A stretch of DNA of 64,000 nucleotides from CAVOOW01 sp963697675 (GTDB taxonomy: Bacteria; Actinomycetota; Actinomycetes; JACCUZ01). The stretch lies in assembly GCA_963697675.1 (NCBI GenBank), contig CAVOOW010000006.1:372001-436000 (forward strand), given 5' to 3'. Shown in pieces: positions 10,065 to 18,623 of this stretch; position 1 is the first letter of the stretch; every line of letters begins with the position of its first letter. Position numbers and translations under genes: made by a program. The notes under the pieces were generated by a model. The model saw only the letters and a program-made list of their open reading frames with translations, had not been told where the DNA came from and searched no databases.

Positions 10065-11561
10065 GTGACCCGTGTGCTGCTACGGTCCGGCAAGGACCCC
10101 TTTACCCCGGTGTCTGCCGAGGCGACGCTAACGCAGAACGTGTTCCACACCAACGTGGGCAACTACCTTTACACCAACTCCGTACACCGCGCTTTGTCAA
10201 CGCCCGGCAACGAGATCGTGTCCAACGGGACACTGTCGGAGCTGCGGGCACCCGAGTCGGGGGACGCCGAACGCATCAACGAGCAGTTCGACCGATTCGT
10301 GGTGCCGCTGGCCAACGCGTTCCGGCCCACGTTCCAGCCACACCTCGCCCATCTCACCTCATTGATCGAGAAGCTCAACGTCCCGGTCACCGTTATCGGC
10401 GTCGGCGCACAAGCCGGGATCGGTCTCGATGTGAGCTCGTTGGCTCCGATATCCGACACGGTCCGCGCGTTCGTCAAGGCAGTGCTGGACCGCTCGGCCT
10501 CGATCGGGGTCCGGGGAGAGTTCACGAAGTCCTACCTCGTCGACCTGGGATTCCCGGCCGAGTCGATCGACATCATCGGTTGCCCGTCCCTGTTCACCTA
10601 CGGCGACTCGCTGCGGGTGCACAAGGCAGACACCGAGATCGACAGCAGCAGCCGGCTTGTGATGAACCTCTCCCCCGACGTGCCCGACATCGGGGCGTTC
10701 AGCCTGCGCTACACCGACGCCTACCCACACCTGATCTATGTCGTGCAGGACCGCGAGGACCTGAACCTGTTGCTCTACGGGACCCCCTTCCCAGGACCGC
10801 TCGACCCGACAACCCCGACCCACATCGGACATCCGCTCTATCAGCAGGACCGGATTCGGATGTTCCTTGACGGCTGGACATGGATCGACTACCTGACCAG
10901 CCAGGACTTCGTGTTCGGGACGCGTTTCCACGGCAACGTCGCGGCACTGCTCGCTGGAGTCCCGGCCATGCTCCTGACTCACGACTCGCGAACCGCCGAG
11001 CTCGCGGAATACCACGGGATCCCGCATCGCCCCATGGCCGAGGTTGTGGCGGAGAAGACAGACGTCCCTGAGCTCTACGCTGCTGTGGATCTCACCCGTT
11101 TCAACACCCTGATGCCGCTGCGCTTTACGGCATACACAACATTTCTTGATCGCAACGGGCTGCCGCACATCTACGCCTCAGGCCAGGACGGAACCGACTT
11201 CGACGCCCGAGTGGCGGCCGCCAACTTCCCCGGGCCGGTCAGGACCCTCAACGATCCCGACGGAGCCGAGATCGCATCGCGGCTGGGCTGGCTGCGCGAC
11301 GGCCTTCGGTTCGACGCCGCGACACACAAGGGCGCCTACGAGCCGCCGTACCCGCACCCCCGACGGCGCGACTTCGGCACCAAGGAGCGCGCGACCGCTG
11401 CCCTCACGGCCAAGCACACCAAGGAGATCGCGGCCACTCGTGCCCAGATCGCCCGTCAGAAGGCGAAGATCCAACGTCTCGAGCAACGCCTAGCCAGACT
11501 CGAACGCCGAACCCTGCGTGGCCTTCTCGGTCGCCTCAAGCGGCGACTACTCCGGCGCTGA
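10065..11561 (+). CDS. Polysaccharide pyruvyl transferase family protein with C-terminal coiled coil
   Basis: 498 residues. The first ~350 match the GT-B-like polysaccharide pyruvyl transferase family (CsaB/WcaK): GNYLYTNSVHRAL near the N terminus, TVIGVGAQAG, and the signature SQDFVFGTRFHGN with H289 where the family's conserved histidine sits. After residue ~430 comes a basic coiled coil (TAALTAKHTKEIAATRAQ), unusual for the family and perhaps a tether to the coiled-coil protein encoded three genes on. It would add a ketal-linked pyruvate to a surface sugar, or act as a glycosyltransferase of the same fold. The GTG at 10065 follows the divergent promoter region. Confidence 0.8.
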   Translation: MTRVLLRSGKDPFTPVSAEATLTQNVFHTNVGNYLYTNSVHRALSTPGNEIVSNGTLSELRAPESGDAERINEQFDRFVVPLANAFRPTFQPHLAHLTSLIEKLNVPVTVIGVGAQAGIGLDVSSLAPISDTVRAFVKAVLDRSASIGVRGEFTKSYLVDLGFPAESIDIIGCPSLFTYGDSLRVHKADTEIDSSSRLVMNLSPDVPDIGAFSLRYTDAYPHLIYVVQDREDLNLLLYGTPFPGPLDPTTPTHIGHPLYQQDRIRMFLDGWTWIDYLTSQDFVFGTRFHGNVAALLAGVPAMLLTHDSRTAELAEYHGIPHRPMAEVVAEKTDVPELYAAVDLTRFNTLMPLRFTAYTTFLDRNGLPHIYASGQDGTDFDARVAAANFPGPVRTLNDPDGAEIASRLGWLRDGLRFDAATHKGAYEPPYPHPRRRDFGTKERATAALTAKHTKEIAATRAQIARQKAKIQRLEQRLARLERRTLRGLLGRLKRRLLRR

Positions 11562-11591
11562 CTCGTCATTGACATCTGACATGATGCTCGA

Positions 11592-12278
11592 GTGCCACAG
11601 AGCGTCCTCGACGAGATCGACAGCGCTGTACGAGAAGACCTGAGATCGTTTCTCGCGGCCTACTCCACCGCTTCTCCGCCGCGCACCATCGCCGTTGTCG
11701 GCAACGCTCCACTGCCGCCAGATCCTGACCGTGCTCGCCGGATTGATGCCGCTGACCTGGTGCTTCGCACCAACTCGTTTGCGCTGGATGAACCTGAGCG
11801 CTCCCCATCGCACGGCACAAAGGTCGATGTCGTGGTTTTCAGTCGAGGAGTGCGCGTGATACCGCACTTCTTCGACAACTACAGGTCGCGCGGCTTCCTA
11901 ATGGCTGAGGTCGCCCAAGTATCGTGGCAGACGCCGCGCCCCGCACAGGAGCACTTCCCCGAAGACCTCGGCTACGCCTGCATCCCGAACAGGGCCGTCG
12001 TGGCGCCGCTGCGTTCGCTCATCTGGGCAGACGCGGGCACGAAGAGAGTCGACCCGACAACCGGAACGCTCGCCGCTTGGCTTGGCTACCTGCTTTTTCC
12101 TGAGGCGGAGCTATTGATCACCGGACTCTCGTTCCTCGACCAGCAGGAGCGAAGCTCATGGGAAGACCACTACTTTCCGGGACGCGTCGTTCCAGTTCCA
12201 GAGGCACATCGGGTCAGTCTCGAGGGCGGACTGTTGACGTCGTGGATCGAAGCCGGACGGGCTACGGTCCTGGCGTGA
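11592..12278 (+). CDS. GT29-like (sialyltransferase-family) glycosyltransferase
   Basis: 228 residues with the two hallmark regions of the GT29 fold: an L-motif-like VVGNAP (35-40) followed by IDAADLVLRTN (51-61), and TTGTLAAWLGYLLFP (156-170) with GLSF (178-181) and H193 in EDHYF. Bacterial members are poorly characterised and need not use CMP-sialic acid. Its position before an SpsF cytidylyltransferase and PseB would fit a CMP-activated donor, but that is inference. GTG 11592 is the only good start; no strong ribosome binding site is seen, and the gap to the previous gene is 30 bp. Confidence 0.68.
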   Translation: MPQSVLDEIDSAVREDLRSFLAAYSTASPPRTIAVVGNAPLPPDPDRARRIDAADLVLRTNSFALDEPERSPSHGTKVDVVVFSRGVRVIPHFFDNYRSRGFLMAEVAQVSWQTPRPAQEHFPEDLGYACIPNRAVVAPLRSLIWADAGTKRVDPTTGTLAAWLGYLLFPEAELLITGLSFLDQQERSSWEDHYFPGRVVPVPEAHRVSLEGGLLTSWIEAGRATVLA

Positions 12279-12306
12279 CGGCCCACGCGAAACAGGAGAG
12301 GATCTG

Positions 12307-12732
12307 ATGAGAGTGCGCAGCGCACTATCCCGCGGCATCCCGGGCCACCGACTCGACGGCGCCCTCCGGCGCTTGGATCGGCACACAACCGCCATCAAAG
12401 AGCTGCGCGGCCGTTCCGGCAAGCACGAGAGCCGCCTGGCAAAGGTGGAAGCGGCGGTGAAGGTGCTGTCCATGGACTTTGCCCGCATCCAGCTCCAGCT
12501 GGCAGCGCTCGAGACGAAAGTCGAACGAGTGGCTCGCGAGCGCGACCCTGCTCCGGTCACCGGCGACTCTCAAGACGTTGCCCGCGCGCGTGATGTGGTT
12601 GCACTGGTTCAGCAGGAACACGAGCAGATCCGCGCACGCTTCCAGATCATCACTCGCTATGAGGAACGACTTCGGCGGGTCGAAGACAGCCTGCTCGCGA
12701 CGGCGAACGCCGCCAACACCAGGACGCCGTGA
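12307..12732 (+). CDS. Small coiled-coil protein of the glycan block
   Basis: 141 residues, almost entirely predicted coiled coil: heptads run from about residue 17 to 75 (HRLDGALRRLDRHTTAIKEL then SRLAKVEAAVKVL) and again from about 95 to 130. The start at ATG 12307 is backed by AGGAGAGG 7-14 bases upstream. No catalytic motif, signal peptide or membrane segment. It lies between the GT29-like gene and the cytidylyltransferase on the same strand and may scaffold the glycan enzymes; I do not recognise a named family. Confidence 0.7.
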   Translation: MRVRSALSRGIPGHRLDGALRRLDRHTTAIKELRGRSGKHESRLAKVEAAVKVLSMDFARIQLQLAALETKVERVARERDPAPVTGDSQDVARARDVVALVQQEHEQIRARFQIITRYEERLRRVEDSLLATANAANTRTP

Positions 12733-12766
12733 CGACAATGGTCGTCATCGAAATGACCGGTCCTGC

Positions 12767-13525
12767 GTGAGCAAGGTCGTCGCGGTCGTGCAAGCCCGGA
12801 TGGGGTCACAGCGCTTCCCGGGAAAGGTGCTCCGACCGCTGTCCGACGCGACGGTCATCGACTGGGTGGTGCAGCGCGCGCGCCTGGCGACCTCTGTCGA
12901 CGAGGTGCGAATCGCCACGTCGTACGAGACCGCCGACGACGCTTTGGTCGAGCACTGTCGATCGCACGGTTTCGCCGCTGTTCGTGGCTCTTTGAACGAC
13001 GTGTTGGACCGCATCCATGGCGCTGCAGCAGCGGCCGGCGCCGACCACGTTGTACGCATCACGGCCGATTGCCCACTCATCGATCCGGGCGTCATCGACC
13101 GGGTTGTCGCGACCCATCTGGCCCGGCACCTGGACTTTACGGCCACCCAGCTGCCGGCGCCGCACCGACGGACCTATCCAATCGGGCTCGACGTCGAGGT
13201 GGCCACCGCGGCCGCGTTGGACCAGGCATGGAGCCGTGCGACGTCGCAACATCAACGCGAGCACGTCATGCCCTACTTGTACCAGGAGCAGGACAGGTTC
13301 GACATAGAGGTGGTCGAAAGCAGCGTCGACGCCGGTGATGTCCGTTGGACGATTGACACGCCGGCGGACCTCGCGGCCGTAGCCGCGCTCGTGGAGGCCA
13401 CCGGGGCGGGGTTCGAAACGCCGTGGCTCGAACTGCTCGAGGTCTGGCGGGCTCGTCCGGACATCCGTGCGATCAACGCGGGCATCCGGCAGCGGAGCTT
13501 CACCGACACGGATCCGAGGGTCTAG
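12767..13525 (+). CDS. Cytidylyltransferase, SpsF/COG1861 family
   Basis: 252-residue nucleotidyltransferase of the spore-coat polysaccharide SpsF family. The N-terminal pyrophosphorylase signature VQARMGSQRFPGK is at residues 8-20; ADCPLIDP around residue 100 is the metal-binding aspartate region; DVRWTIDTPADL near the C terminus is also typical. It would activate an acidic or modified sugar as CMP-sugar for the surface glycan. GTG 12767 is chosen since the family begins at KVVAVVQARMGS; the open frame upstream overlaps the coiled-coil gene and is shadow. It converges on pseB with a 1-bp gap. Confidence 0.85.
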   Translation: MSKVVAVVQARMGSQRFPGKVLRPLSDATVIDWVVQRARLATSVDEVRIATSYETADDALVEHCRSHGFAAVRGSLNDVLDRIHGAAAAAGADHVVRITADCPLIDPGVIDRVVATHLARHLDFTATQLPAPHRRTYPIGLDVEVATAAALDQAWSRATSQHQREHVMPYLYQEQDRFDIEVVESSVDAGDVRWTIDTPADLAAVAALVEATGAGFETPWLELLEVWRARPDIRAINAGIRQRSFTDTDPRV

Positions 13526-13526
13526 C

Positions 13527-14513
13527 TCAGTCGTCCAGGTCAACGATCATCGCGCGGAGGTCCTCGATGCTCAGCCAGAGGTCGTTCGTGTCCGACCGGT
13601 AGGCGAATCCTTCGGGCAGCGGCTGGCCGTCAGTTGGAGGCTGGAAGCCCCACCCGGCGATGTAGGGCATGACCAGATGACGGCCGTCCAGCAGCAGTGT
13701 TCGACGCGAGTCATCGGCGGCGATCATCTCCTCGTGGAGCTTCTCACCGGGCCGGACGCCGATTTCATGAGTTGGTGAGTCCGGTGCGATCGCTGTCGCC
13801 AGGTCGACGATGCGCATGCTGGGTATGCGGGGTACATAGATCTCCCCACCTTGCATCTGGTCGAACGAGTCCACCACGAACTGCACGGCGGCCGGAAGCG
13901 TGATCCAGAACCTGGTCATCCGTTTGTCTGTGATGGGCAGCGATTTCTGCTGGCCCGCTAACCTGCGCCAGAAGGGAATGACGCTGCCGCGCGAACCCAT
14001 CACGTTGCCATAACGAACCACGCAGAAGCGAGTGACCCGACCGGCGGCGTAATGATTGCCGCTGACGAACATGCGGTCGGCGCAGAGCTTGGTGGCGCCA
14101 TAGAGGTTGATGGGGCTCGATGCCTTGTCAGTTGACAGCGCGACAACCCGCTTCACGTCGGCGTCGATGCAGGCGTCAATGACATTCTGCGAGCCGTGGA
14201 CGTTCGTCTGCACGAACTCAAACGGGTTGTACTCCGCCGTGTCGACCTGCTTCAGCGCTGCAGCGTGGACGACGTAGTCGACCCCGTGCAGAGCCCGATC
14301 CAGTCGAGACCGGTCACGGATGTCGCCGAGAAACAACCGAAGCCGCGGATCGTCGCCGAACAGCTGCCGTACCTGATATTGCTTGAGCTCGTCGCGACTG
14401 AAAACGACGATGCGCCTGGGATCCAGGTGATCCAGCGCGTGCTGAATGAATGCCTTGCCGAACGAGCCCGTGCCGCCTGTGATGAGGATGTCGGAACCCG
14501 CAAGCACGGACAC
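13527..14513 (-). CDS. pseB: UDP-N-acetylglucosamine 4,6-dehydratase (inverting), PseB
   Basis: 328-residue SDR enzyme. The NAD(P)-binding loop GGTGSFGK is at 13-20; the PseB-type catalytic set is T128-D129-K130 and Y138-G-A-T-K142, with the inverting-subfamily stretch FSRDELKQYQVRQ at 38-50 and VPRIPSMRIVDLA near the substrate loop. PseB converts UDP-GlcNAc to UDP-2-acetamido-2,6-dideoxy-beta-L-arabino-hexos-4-ulose, the first step to pseudaminic acid or L-sugar derivatives. PseC, PseG, PseH and PseI homologues are not in this window, so the end product is uncertain. Reads toward the cytidylyltransferase gene. Confidence 0.92.
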   Translation of the reverse strand: MSVLAGSDILITGGTGSFGKAFIQHALDHLDPRRIVVFSRDELKQYQVRQLFGDDPRLRLFLGDIRDRSRLDRALHGVDYVVHAAALKQVDTAEYNPFEFVQTNVHGSQNVIDACIDADVKRVVALSTDKASSPINLYGATKLCADRMFVSGNHYAAGRVTRFCVVRYGNVMGSRGSVIPFWRRLAGQQKSLPITDKRMTRFWITLPAAVQFVVDSFDQMQGGEIYVPRIPSMRIVDLATAIAPDSPTHEIGVRPGEKLHEEMIAADDSRRTLLLDGRHLVMPYIAGWGFQPPTDGQPLPEGFAYRSDTNDLWLSIEDLRAMIVDLDD

Positions 14514-14620
14514 GCGTCACCCTTTTCTCGCCGAGTTTGTCCCGGGAGTATATGGCGACGGCCAGGCGGTGAGCGGCTACGCCTGCCCGCACTATGCCGA
14601 CGGCGGTTCGATCCCTTGGC

Positions 14621-15661
14621 CTACGCCCTGCCGACCGTGTTCAGGTGGCCGATGGCCCGCCCGTAGGAGTGGAACACGCCGCACTCGACGTAAGGGACGC
14701 CGAGCTCGGCGCAGAACTCGCGGACCAACGGCTGCACCCGTCGCAGCGACGGCCGCGGCAGGCTCGGGAACAAGTGGTGCTCGATCTGGTAGTTCAAGCC
14801 CCCGAGCGCGAAGTCGACGAGCGGGCTGCCCTTGATGTTCCTCGAGGTGATCACCTGGCGGCGCAGGTAGTCCCAGTGATACTCCGGGCGCTCCATCGGC
14901 ATGCCCTTGTGGTTGGGAGCGAACGAGACACCGAGGTAGAGACCGAAGACGCCCTGCTGCACGGCGACGAAGGCGAGCGCCTGCCAGAGGGGCAGCACGA
15001 GAGCCACGATGGTCACATAGCCGACCACATGCGCCAGCAGCAGAGATCCTTCGAGCCACCGGGCCCGGACCACGCCACTGCGCAGGGCACGCGCACTCGC
15101 CAGGTGCAGGTGCAGGCCCTCCATGACCAGCATGGGGAAGAACAGGTAGGCCTGCTTCGAGGTCAGGAACCGGGACAGCCCGGTCCGCCGGCTCGTCTGC
15201 GAGGGGTCGAAGACGACGACGCCCGAGCCGACGTCCGGGTCGCGCTCGAGGTCGTTGGGGTGGGCGTGGTGCCGGTTGTGCTTGTCCATCCACCAGCCGA
15301 AGCTGAGGCCGATCCCGAGGTTGCCGGCCAGCAGCCCGAACAGGTAGGTGGCCCGCTTCGTGCGGAACACCTGCCGGTGTCCCGAGTCGTGCCCGAGGAA
15401 GCCCATCTGGGTGAACACCAACCCGAGGAACGCGGCCGTGACCAGCTGCCACCAGCTCGACCCGATCAGCACGAAGGCCACCCAGCCGAGCGCGAAGAGC
15501 CCGAGCGTCACGGTGATCTTGCGCGTGTAATAGCCCGGCCGACGTTTCAGCAAGCCTGCCGCCTTGACCCGCCGCGACAGTTCGGAGTAGTCGCTGCCCT
15601 GCTGGGGCTGCGGCATTCCGCTGACGATCGCGGCCCGGTCACCGGTGACGTCTGTACTCAT
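14621..15661 (-). CDS. Membrane fatty-acid desaturase (acyl-lipid/acyl-CoA type)
   Basis: 346-residue integral-membrane di-iron desaturase. All three histidine boxes are present: HDSGH (91-95), HNRHH (128-132) and QIEHH (292-296), with hydrophobic hairpins around residues 50-115 and 205-250. ATG 15661 is preferred because upstream codons in frame (to 15847) look non-coding. It would introduce a double bond into membrane or storage acyl chains with ferredoxin or another electron donor, none encoded nearby. Family close to actinobacterial DesA3-like and delta-6-type desaturases; regiospecificity cannot be read from sequence. Confidence 0.9.
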   Translation of the reverse strand: MSTDVTGDRAAIVSGMPQPQQGSDYSELSRRVKAAGLLKRRPGYYTRKITVTLGLFALGWVAFVLIGSSWWQLVTAAFLGLVFTQMGFLGHDSGHRQVFRTKRATYLFGLLAGNLGIGLSFGWWMDKHNRHHAHPNDLERDPDVGSGVVVFDPSQTSRRTGLSRFLTSKQAYLFFPMLVMEGLHLHLASARALRSGVVRARWLEGSLLLAHVVGYVTIVALVLPLWQALAFVAVQQGVFGLYLGVSFAPNHKGMPMERPEYHWDYLRRQVITSRNIKGSPLVDFALGGLNYQIEHHLFPSLPRPSLRRVQPLVREFCAELGVPYVECGVFHSYGRAIGHLNTVGRA

Positions 15662-15855
15662 GAGCGTGCCGCTTTCCCTGGGCCGTAGCGCGATCGCCGA
15701 GGTCCTGGGCGGGCCACTGTTGTGAATTTCCGAGCGTACTCCGCACATCGGATCCGCGCCGCGGGTCCTTGAGCGAATATGGGACACTTCCCCGCAAGGA
15801 TCGCCAAACTGTGCCACGACCCGATCACGTCTGGGTGCCCGCGGCACCAGGCGCG

Positions 15856-16380
15856 ATGATGTCGGTCATGAGCGCCGCACCCCCCACCACCACCGGCACC
15901 GTCGTGCGACCGGCCACCCGCGACGACGTACCCCTGATCCTCACCATGATCCGCGAGCTGGCCGAGTTCGAGCGGTCGCTGCACGAGGTGCAGGCAACCG
16001 AGGCGCTGCTCACCGAGAACCTGTTCGCCGAGCAGCCCGCCGTCTTCTGCCACATCGCCGAGCTGGACGGCGAGGCGGTCGGTTTTGCCTTGTGGTTCAT
16101 CAACTTCTCGACGTGGGTGGGCAAGCACGGCATCTACCTCGATGACTTGTACGTGCGACCCGCGGCGCGCGGCACAGGGGTGGGAACCGTCCTGTTGCAG
16201 ACCCTGGCGCGCATCTGCGTCGACCGCGGCTACGACCGGCTCGACTGGTGGGTGCTCGACTGGAACGAGAAGGCGATCGGCTTCTACCGGTCCATCGGGG
16301 CCATCGCGATGGACGAGTGGACGGTGCAGCGCCTCACCGGGGAGCCGCTGCGACGGATGGCGGGAATCGCCAACCCTTGA
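15856..16380 (+). CDS. GNAT acetyltransferase, diamine/thialysine acetyltransferase-like
   Basis: GNAT-fold enzyme of the SSAT-like group: TVVRPATRDDVPLILTMIRELAEFE at the N terminus, GIYLDDLYVRP as strand 4, RGTGVGTVLL as the acetyl-CoA pyrophosphate loop and WWVLDWNEKAIGFY as motif B, where diamine acetyltransferases have the same WNxxAIxFY. Three in-frame ATGs (15856, 15859, 15868) compete; the conserved part begins after all of them. Substrate is likely a polyamine or lysine analogue. Stand-alone gene, converging on the diguanylate cyclase. Confidence 0.85.
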   Translation: MMSVMSAAPPTTTGTVVRPATRDDVPLILTMIRELAEFERSLHEVQATEALLTENLFAEQPAVFCHIAELDGEAVGFALWFINFSTWVGKHGIYLDDLYVRPAARGTGVGTVLLQTLARICVDRGYDRLDWWVLDWNEKAIGFYRSIGAIAMDEWTVQRLTGEPLRRMAGIANP

Positions 16381-16411
16381 GGCGCAAGCGGGGACGAGCG
16401 CACCGCTCCGT

Positions 16412-18025
16412 TCAGACCGTATGGGGGCCGGTCGGTTCGGCGAAGGCGGCCTGGCGGAGCGCCGGCTGCTGCATGGGATGCGGATGATGAGGCGGGCCGT
16501 CCATGCGCAACGTCGGCTCCCACACGACGTAGGACCCCTTCCGGGTCCGCTTCGCGGCGTACATCGCCACGTCGGCGCACTGCAGCAACCTGTCGGAGAC
16601 CACGCTCGCATCGCCGTCCGCCGGCAGCCGTGCGACCCCTACCGAGGCGGTGACCTGCGCGTATGAGTGCCCGAACTGGAACGGCACGTCCATCGCGTCG
16701 ATCACCCGGCGACCGAGCTCGTCGGGGCCCTCGAAGTCGTCCTGCAGCAGGACTGCGAACTCGTCACCACCGAGGCGAGCCACCGTGTCGCCCTTGCGCA
16801 GGCAGGCCCGCAACCGCTCGGCGACATCCACGAGCAGCTTGTCGCCGGCGGCGTGGCCGAGCTTGTCGTTGACCAGCTTGAAGTCGTCGAGGTCGAGGAA
16901 CAGCACGGTCAGCTCGTGGTCGTCGTCCCTGGCTCGGAGGTTGGCCGCGTGCTCGAGCCGGTCGCGGAACAGCAGCCGGTTTGCCAGTCCTGTCAGCGGG
17001 TCGTGGAAGGCCTGGTGGCGCAGTTGCTCCTCACGCTGGTTGACCTTTTCGACGAGCTCGCTGTTCTCGGACAGGACGACGGCCTGGCGAGCCGCGACGA
17101 GCGCGAGCAGCAGCACACCAGCCCCGATCAGGACGTGGTCGTAGTCCGAACCCCATGCAGTCGCGGCAATCACGGCGCCACCGCCGACGAACGGAAGCAT
17201 CGGCAGGAAGAGCGCCACTCGGGTGACGCCCGCGAACTCATGGGTCCGGTGCACACCCGCGGTGTCCGCGACGGCGGCCACGGCACAGAGCAGGAACGCG
17301 GCCACCCAGCCGATGTCGATGATGCTGCCGGTGTGGTAGTTGCCCGACGTCGACAGGTAGGCAAAACCGGTGTCGGCGATGACCATGGCCAACAAGCCCG
17401 CCGAGAGGATCACCAGCGGCCCACGATGGCCGGACATCCGGCTGAGCAACAGGAAGACGAGACCCATCACGACCAGGTCGCTGATCGGATAGGCGAGCGC
17501 GACGACGAAGGCGAACTTCGTGTCGCCGCCGCCTTCGTAGACCGGCCCCAGGACGAGCGCCCAGCTCAGGATGAACAGTGCCGCGGAGATGATCAGCCCG
17601 TCGGCCACCACCCGCAGCCGGGCACGACCGAACGACGTACCTCGCTGAAAGCTCACGACCGCGAAGGCCGCGGCGAGGGGGAAGATGAGGAAGCCGAGGT
17701 CGGCGGCGGACGGGAAAGGCGTCTCCGCCTTGGCGACGATCTCGCTCCAGCTCCAGTAGGCCTGTCCGGCTCCCCAGCCGATGAGGGCGATGGCCATCGC
17801 GGACCACCCTCGGTGGCGCCCTGTGCGGCCCCGCCAGGCGACGAGCGCGCAGACCAGGCCGGCCATCAGGGCAATGACGGTCTCGAGGATGTTGTCGACC
17901 ACGAGCACCGTGTGCTCGCTGGATCCCCCGACCAGCAGGAAGACCGCGAAGGCCGTCACCACCACGGCGGAGGCAGTGGCGGCTGCTGTCGTGCGCTTCG
18001 AGGGCATTCCAGTGAGTCCGATCAC
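16412..18025 (-). CDS. Membrane-bound diguanylate cyclase (GGDEF)
   Basis: 537 residues: about ten N-terminal membrane-spanning segments (residues ~15-310, an MHYT/MASE-like sensor of unknown ligand), a short coiled linker (NSELVEKVNQREEQLRHQ), then a GGDEF domain with DPLTGLANRLLF and the intact active-site GGDEF at 419-423. It should make cyclic di-GMP. An I-site-like RxxD is not clear. No EAL domain follows. GTG 18025 opens the frame; ATG 18007 six codons on is an alternative. Divergent from the anti-sigma/sigF pair, 121 bp away. Confidence 0.9.
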   Translation of the reverse strand: MIGLTGMPSKRTTAAATASAVVVTAFAVFLLVGGSSEHTVLVVDNILETVIALMAGLVCALVAWRGRTGRHRGWSAMAIALIGWGAGQAYWSWSEIVAKAETPFPSAADLGFLIFPLAAAFAVVSFQRGTSFGRARLRVVADGLIISAALFILSWALVLGPVYEGGGDTKFAFVVALAYPISDLVVMGLVFLLLSRMSGHRGPLVILSAGLLAMVIADTGFAYLSTSGNYHTGSIIDIGWVAAFLLCAVAAVADTAGVHRTHEFAGVTRVALFLPMLPFVGGGAVIAATAWGSDYDHVLIGAGVLLLALVAARQAVVLSENSELVEKVNQREEQLRHQAFHDPLTGLANRLLFRDRLEHAANLRARDDDHELTVLFLDLDDFKLVNDKLGHAAGDKLLVDVAERLRACLRKGDTVARLGGDEFAVLLQDDFEGPDELGRRVIDAMDVPFQFGHSYAQVTASVGVARLPADGDASVVSDRLLQCADVAMYAAKRTRKGSYVVWEPTLRMDGPPHHPHPMQQPALRQAAFAEPTGPHTV

Positions 18026-18146
18026 TCTTGTGGCGTGATTGGATGGTCGGCAGGTCCACGACCTCGCTCAAGGCGCCAACGCGCCAAGATTCGGCGCCAT
18101 TCGGGCGAGCGGGGCAGCTGTGTGGACGAGACGCTGGAGGTCAAGG

Positions 18147-18623
18147 GTGAGCGAACAGGTCGTGGCGAGCAGTACGACGACGCCGGCTGCCGCGCCGATC
18201 GAAGGGTCGGGCGCGCCCATCGACCTGTCCGGGGAAGCGATCGAGGACGCGGTGGAGATCCGGCTGCCGGCCGACTCAGCCTTCCTCTCCGTCCTGCGCA
18301 CCGCGACCGCCGGGCTGGCCGCGCGCCTCGACTTCACCCTCGACGAGATCGAGGACCTGCGGATCGCGGTCGACGAGGCCTGCGCGATGTTGCTGCCCTA
18401 CGCCATCGAGACCGCCCAGCTGCTGTGCCGCTTCCAGCTCACCCCCGACACGCTCTCCGTCACGGTGACCCTGCCTACGACGCGCGGTCAGCTCCCGGAA
18501 CGCGACACCTTCTCCTGGACCGTGCTCAGCGCCCTGGCGGGCGAGGTCGACACCGGCAGCAACGAGGACCGCGAGGTCTGGATTCGCCTGCGAAAGCGCC
18601 GAACTCCGTTCGGCAGCGGGTGA
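18147..18623 (+). CDS. Anti-sigma factor, RsbW/UsfX-like, coupled to sigF
   Basis: 158-residue GHKL ATPase-like protein with a low-complexity N terminus, EIRLPADSAFLSVLRTATAGL and a degenerate N-box in LRIAVDEACAMLL, where the usual asparagine is absent. This form is typical of actinobacterial SigF anti-sigma factors. GTG 18147 is preceded by GGAGG 8 bases upstream. Its TGA (18621-18623) shares one base with the ATG of the sigma gene, so the two are translationally coupled. It should hold SigF inactive until a partner anti-anti-sigma (not in this window) releases it. Confidence 0.85.
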   Translation: MSEQVVASSTTTPAAAPIEGSGAPIDLSGEAIEDAVEIRLPADSAFLSVLRTATAGLAARLDFTLDEIEDLRIAVDEACAMLLPYAIETAQLLCRFQLTPDTLSVTVTLPTTRGQLPERDTFSWTVLSALAGEVDTGSNEDREVWIRLRKRRTPFGSG

